From the NCBI GenBank assembly GCA_027475525.1, contig JAMWFC010000125.1, forward strand, positions 143,723 through 207,722: a DNA stretch of 64,000 nt, read 5' to 3'. A model generated the notes under the pieces. The model was not told where the DNA came from and made no database searches. It saw only the letters and a program-made list of their open reading frames with translations. Numbering within the stretch: the stretch's first letter is position 1; every line of letters starts with the position of its first letter. The position numbers and the translations under genes were made by a program. Below, one piece after another: positions 59,630-64,000 of this stretch. This DNA is from Macrolepiota albuminosa. Taxonomy: Eukaryota; Basidiomycota; Agaricomycetes; Agaricales; Agaricaceae.

Positions 59630-61372
59630 ATTGTTGTTCTCACTGCTGCTACTGGATTTGGACTTGTCATCAGTGCCAGGCTGTAACTCATCATTGATAT
59701 GCTTGCAGCTCCTGTACATAGGGCCTGGTGGCAGCTGTGATGTCTTTTTTTTCTTCAATAGCTACTCTTTTACAGTTGTCCTTGGCTTGCCCTTATCTGA
59801 GTGCTCCTTCCTCTTCTTTCTAATGACTACACCTGTAACAGAGCAGGCTGTTACAGCCTATGTTTGGTCACACTTAGCACAGCCACTCTTTAGTCTTTAT
59901 CTTTTACCACCGTCTCTATGCTTGCTGTTACAGCCTATGTTTGGTCACACTTAGCACAGCCACTCTTTAGTCTTTATCTTTTACCACCGTCTCTATGCTT
60001 GTGTAGTCACCATTCTCTCTATAGAACTGGGTTTTATGCACTTAAGACATTTCAGGATTCAAGAACTTACTAAAACCCATAACTACATTACAACACCTTG
60101 GTTATATGCATCAGCAAGCTTCCAATCATGCTCTCTCTGCTCCTCAGCCATGAGAAAAGCCCACTTGCACATATCATCTCACAGCGTGGAACATAAAAGA
60201 CAGATGTTATTCATGGTTGAAATATTTGAGGGGCTGCTGAACTGTATCCTTGAAGGCCAACCAACAACATGCACATGATATTTTTTGACAATGGCTGTAT
60301 CATAGTTCATATAATTAATCTTCACTGTCTTGTTTGTCATAATCAATCCTGTGGAGCAATGAAGCTTTGTGGCACTTAATAGGCAATATGAACCTTATGC
60401 AATCCATCAAGAATGAGGCCTGTGCACTCAGCACACATCAAAAGCAATGTATCTGGCCTTATCACACCTGCTATTATATCAGCTTATTATGATAAACTGA
60501 AATGATGGAACATACTTTGATTCTCAAGGCAGACATACATTTCAAATTTGGCAAGCACATCTGTGTAGTCCAACTTAAGAACCTTTGGGAAGAAATTCAT
60601 TACTGTATTGTAAAAAGTCACTGTAAATGTTGTGGTGGTATCTTCCACATGACTATGTGAAAAGAATGCAAAGAAACGGACATCTGTATAAAGGAACAGA
60701 TTTTTTATCTGAAACAGTGGTCAGTTACCAAGAAATCTGCATAAAGGACATATAGGCTTACTTCTATAGTAATAGACTTAATGTTTTGGTGAGCATTGGC
60801 AGCTGATGCCTGATCACTACTTTGTGACCCTTGCACTTTCAGCTCATGATATTTCACCAGCTCATCAACAAGTTTCTTCTTCTTCTGCTCACTCATTGTC
60901 AATATTCTCTCAGATGTCCTTAAGCTTCATACAATGCCCAGCAATACAATCTGACAATAGCAAAATGTAAGAGTAAATGACAAGAAGATAAGAATAAGAA
61001 CTTACTCTCATTGATTTTCTTTGATTTGAAGTGAACAATAGTGTTTGCAAGTGAAGGACAACACAATGAGGCATGGCTAGATCCATGAATTATCATCTTC
61101 TTGATGTGTTCCTTGTCCACTAAATGCTGCTCTGTCAGATTATTGATAAACTTTTCTTGATCTTTAAGATATGCAGAGACAGCTTCTCTAATGAGATCAA
61201 GACTGGCCTTTGTGTTTTTCTTCAGAATATTGCAAGTGCCCTGAGATGCATCAGATTTTGTATTAGACTTGTAAAAACACATGCATGGTGGTTGAACAGG
61301 TTGATCTGGATTATGCGCAGCTTAAATGGTAGCTGCAAAGTCATTGTGCAAGTTTATTGCGCTAGCCATTGT
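59630..61372 (-). pseudogene. Decayed member of an Agaricomycete repetitive gene family (function unknown)
   Basis: Read from ATG 61372: MASAINLHNDFAATI, then TAA, then in the same frame QPPCMCFYKSNTKSDASQG, ASLDLIREAVSAYLKDQEKF, NNLTEQHLVDKEHIKKMI. After an intron-like gap (GTAAGTTCTT...TTGTCAG) come KKKLVDELVKYHELKVQGS, AFFSHSHVEDTTT, NFFPKVLKLDYTDVLAKFEM, INYMNYDTAIVKKYHVHVVG and a Lys-rich tail. I recall this order from very numerous hypothetical proteins in Agaricomycete genomes whose role is unknown and whose copy number suggests mobility. The early TAA, several shifts and an internal 77-bp tandem duplication show that it is dead. Confidence 0.65.
59848..60001. repeat. Perfect 77-bp tandem duplication
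   Basis: CTGTTACAGCCTATGTTTGG...CTCTATGCTTG occurs at 59848-59924 and again at 59925-60001 without visible differences, inside the decayed gene. It must be recent. Confidence 0.9.
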
Positions 61373-62320
61373 TCCAAAGTATAGGCTTTGGTGGTTCCCA
61401 GGTTAATTGTTGATCTATGATTCCCGCTACTTTAGTAGTGGGTCTATGGTCCTTGAAGTTTAGTGGGATTTTTTTCACGTCTAACATTGATCACGTGTTG
61501 GTACGATTGCCGCCCTTGTTTTCTATTTCTGTCCGCTACTTTTCCTATTTTTGTCTTTCTCAGATCTTACTTTTTTTCTTTTTCTTTGACTCGATGTGGG
61601 CAACTTACTTATTTTTTTTCCATCTTTCTCCTATTGACCGTCTGTCTGCCGTGATTGTTTTCTAACCTTTACTTGTGTCTTGGACTCTATCCTTTTCCAT
61701 CTTTCTCCTATTGACCGTCTGTCTGCCGTGATTGTTTTCTAACCTTTACTTGTGTCTTGGACTCTATCCCGTTCCCTTCTCTCCTCTCTTTCATCCTGAT
61801 CTTTTGGGTTTTACCTTTGATCATGTGGTGGCACGATTGTCGCCCTTGTCTTTAATTTGTGTCAGTTTCTTTTTTCTATTTTCGTCTTCGTCGGATCTTA
61901 CTTTTCTTTGCTTTCCTCGATCCTTCCTTCGTTCGATTCTCCTATCCAACATGAGCATATTTGTTCCCCCCCTTTTTTTTTCTTTTTTTGACCCTTTTTG
62001 GATATAGGGACCTTGTTGTTCGCTCCTTCTGTAGTTTTTCGTCTCCTATCCAACATCAGCGTCGTTTCGGTTTTTTTTTGTAGGCCCTCTTGGCGCTTGG
62101 TGTTTCATTTTGTGTTTGTCTTAGAAAACCCGTCCTTTGTCTGTCGGAACTTAATAAACCCTTTGTTTCAATTCCATATCTTGTCAGGGATTTTGTCGCA
62201 TACTCACGCTCCTTTTGTTTCGTTCACGCATTCTTCTCGGAGCAAGCTCTTTCATGGACTTGGACCTTACCAGACACAAGGAACGAATGCCTTTGCTTGA
62301 CAGGGTGACTCAAAGAGAGG
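61373..62320 (+). other. Pyrimidine-rich region upstream of the sulfate permease relic
   Basis: Long CT-rich and T-rich tracts, which in fungi often mark promoters. It contains a 78-bp tandem duplication (61616-61771). No gene is supported. Confidence 0.5.
61616..61771. repeat. 78-bp tandem duplication
   Basis: TTTTCCATCTTTCTCCTATTG...TTGGACTCTATCC starts at 61616 and at 61694, with no difference seen over the overlap. Confidence 0.85.
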
Positions 62321-62886
62321 ATGGGTGCAGCAGCAGTCGGTCTTCTGTGCTTGGTGTGCCATTCATTCGTTTCTGTCGCTTACCACCACTTGCCCTCCTT
62401 CAACGCAGAGTCCACGGCCAGGAAGAGAAACTTGAACCAGTCCGCATTGGTGAAACGAATCAAGTACTACATTCCATCCTTTGCATGGATACCCAGTCAC
62501 TCCATGGCGCTGTATGTACCTTCTTTGAATCCTGCAAAGTCCGCCCCCCTGACCATTCAAAGCATTGGAGGCGATTTGCTTGCAGGTCTTACTGTAGCCA
62601 GCATCCTGATTCCGCAGCCCATCAGTTACGCTACCTCTCTGGCGAAACTTAGCCCTCTTGCTGGTCTCGTAAGTCAATCACTCTCCTGAAACATGCTCTC
62701 GTGTGATCAGACCATTATGCTATCCTAGTTCTCAGCAGCCTTTCCCGCTATTGTATACGCGTTCCTGGGAGCCTCTCGCTATCACAAGGCAAATGTTTTA
62801 CTGTCATCTCGCCATGGTGATATCAATGTCAACTTGGAAAGCGTTTCCCTTTCATCATACATTTACCAGCTCTCACGCCAATTGAG
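62321..62886 (+). pseudogene. Sulfate permease (SulP) N-terminal fragment
   Basis: The first exon (62321-62669) contains VKRIKYYIPSFAWIPSHSM and the conserved first membrane region GGDLLAGLTVASILIPQPIS followed by YATSLAKLSPLAGL, typical of the SulP anion transporter family. An intron of about 61 nt (GTAAGTCAATC...ATCCTAG) leads to FSAAFPAIVYAFLGASR, also conserved. The sequence then loses similarity (YHKANVLLSSRHG) and stops at 62886. The remaining membrane helices and the STAS domain are absent, so the product could not transport. The upstream start is uncertain. Confidence 0.75.
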
Positions 62887-63229
62887 TAGCTAACAACATT
62901 TAGCGTGTCATAAAGCAGGCGCAAAGTGATGCTCTCCATGTTTACAGACCCCGGACAACGTTGATCAGACATTCCGAGTCAATCTTTTTTGAACCCCATA
63001 AAAAATTCCATTCGCAAATACGTAGGACAGATTTGTGGTATGGACGAACCGCACCATGTTTATGAAGGTCGTTCAAAGATCAAGATAATTTAGTTTTAGA
63101 TAAAAAACAATCCATTGTCGTACGTAAATTGGCTTTTGTGAAACAAGAGAAGTTAGTAACCACCCTATAATGGAGTGAATGACTATCCCAGAATACGGTC
63201 CGATGGTGTAAAAATAAAGAAAAAAACTG
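62887..63229. other. Spacer between permease relic and terminal gene
   Basis: AT-rich, no gene seen. It probably contains the 3' UTR of the minus-strand gene that ends at 63230. Confidence 0.4.
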
Positions 63230-64000
63230 CTAATCTTCGTCCATTTTTTCTTCTGAAGCCTTCTTTTTTCCTTTCATGCTCTTCTTCGGCACCAATTTCT
63301 TCGAAACGGATAATGTCTCCAATGTCTCTTTTACCGACACACTGCCAGAAGCAACAGGGATAAAAGTGTCAACCTGATGAGATTGAGTTCCTATTTTTTG
63401 CAGTTTGTGGATACTGAAATTCGAGAAAGCAAAGTTTGCAGATCCCGAGTTTTGCGCAGACGCTTTGTTATCGTTTCTTTTCTCAGTTCCCGGTCGCTGA
63501 GGGTTGGTTCTAGGGAATGGGAGTCCGTCTGATTGAGCAAGAATGCGCATGCGATGTGCATTAATTTGATAAACCTAGTCAAAGTTACTTTCAATCAAAT
63601 TCGAGGAAATTTTCACTCACTTTTCTCATGCCTGTCTTGTCTCGCATTAGGTAGCAATGGAGTGACGCGCAAATCAATACAAAAGTCCCTGGCTTCAATG
63701 CATTGTAAAATTCCCATGGTGGGACAAGGTTGTCCTCAGTGTCAACGACGTTTAATTGAACGAGTTTATTGTGAACAAGGTTGAAAAATTCACCACCGAA
63801 ATCTTTGTTCAGACGTGGATCGTAAAACGCCCCCTGTTCAACCTTGGGAACTGCAACGGAGTCAAAAAAATGGGATGTAAGAAGGGTTAACATACGTGTT
63901 GGAACGACAGAGGCCCTGGGGCTACTATTGGAAGCAATATCGCCGTCGGAACTAACACTCACTAGATGGAAGCCGTTTTGGGATCAACTGTTATGTGTAG
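63230..64000 (-). CDS. 3' part of an unknown Agaricomycete gene (continues beyond the window)
   Basis: At least three exons on the minus strand. The last (about 63576-63230) reads VYQINAHRMRILAQSDG, is Ser/Lys-rich and ends KKKASEEKMDED. The middle one (about 63850-63623) reads VEQGAFYDPRLNKDFGGEFF, VPPWEFYNALKPGTFVLICA and LHCYLMRDKTGMRK and ends at a GTGAGTG donor. An upstream one (about 63955-63898) is Ser-rich (SSDGDIASNSSPRASVVP). Introns are about 46 nt. Proteins with the PPWxxxxALKxGTxVLxxxxLH core are familiar to me as Agaricomycete hypothetical proteins of unknown function. The 5' end is outside the window. Confidence 0.65.

Overview
The window is nuclear DNA from a filamentous basidiomycete, almost certainly an Agaricomycete. 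Evidence: genes are cut by many short GT-AG introns of about 45-60 nt; host genes include an Hsp70-like Ssz1, the autophagy protease Atg4, an HMG-box factor, F-box proteins and DUF6534-type membrane proteins; two Ty3/Gypsy LTR retrotransposons and several smaller element families are present. I see no bacterial, organellar or viral genome features and cannot name a genus.

Layout. 1-3386: repeats (a duplicated C-rich block, a 160-bp-spaced motif, a minisatellite, a foldback-element end) plus the 3' end of an unknown minus-strand gene. 3387-15672: a flavin-monooxygenase pseudogene (minus strand) split by a complete 10.5 kb LTR retrotransposon (element A, plus strand, 916-bp LTRs that look identical). 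Element A has gag, protease and pol in three successive frames and a six-exon gene on the opposite strand near its 3' LTR. 15.7-18.1 kb: relics, including an aspartic-peptidase fragment. 18.1-31.7 kb is the gene-rich core: HMG-box regulator (minus) preceded by a small spliced ORF, a repeat-filled spacer, SSZ1, a secreted fruiting-body-type protein, and ATG4 (all plus).

31.6-58.3 kb is a segmental duplication. A unit of about 6.7 kb (3' end and downstream flank of ATG4, an F-box gene, a DUF6534 gene) is present at 31631-38337 and again from 39361 to 54836. The second copy is interrupted by a 9.0 kb LTR retrotransposon (element B, minus strand, GACCC target duplication). A third, decayed F-box copy lies at about 55800-58346 and carries a MITE and a SINE-like insertion. 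Because the copies can be aligned, several insertions have an empty counterpart elsewhere in the window, which gives target sites and relative order directly.

58.3-64 kb: AT-rich, relic-rich DNA with a possible LTR, a decayed member of an Agaricomycete repetitive gene family, two local 77/78-bp tandem duplications, a truncated sulfate-permease gene, and the 3' part of an unknown minus-strand gene running off the end.

The clearest functional gene set is SSZ1, the secreted protein, ATG4, the HMG factor and the two intact F-box ORFs. The least ordinary features are the spliced antisense gene inside element A, its double frame change at the same TTTTGAG sequence, and the dated stack of insertions in the duplicated segment. 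Exon boundaries were worked out by eye from splice signals and frame continuity; all sequence identities are visual estimates.
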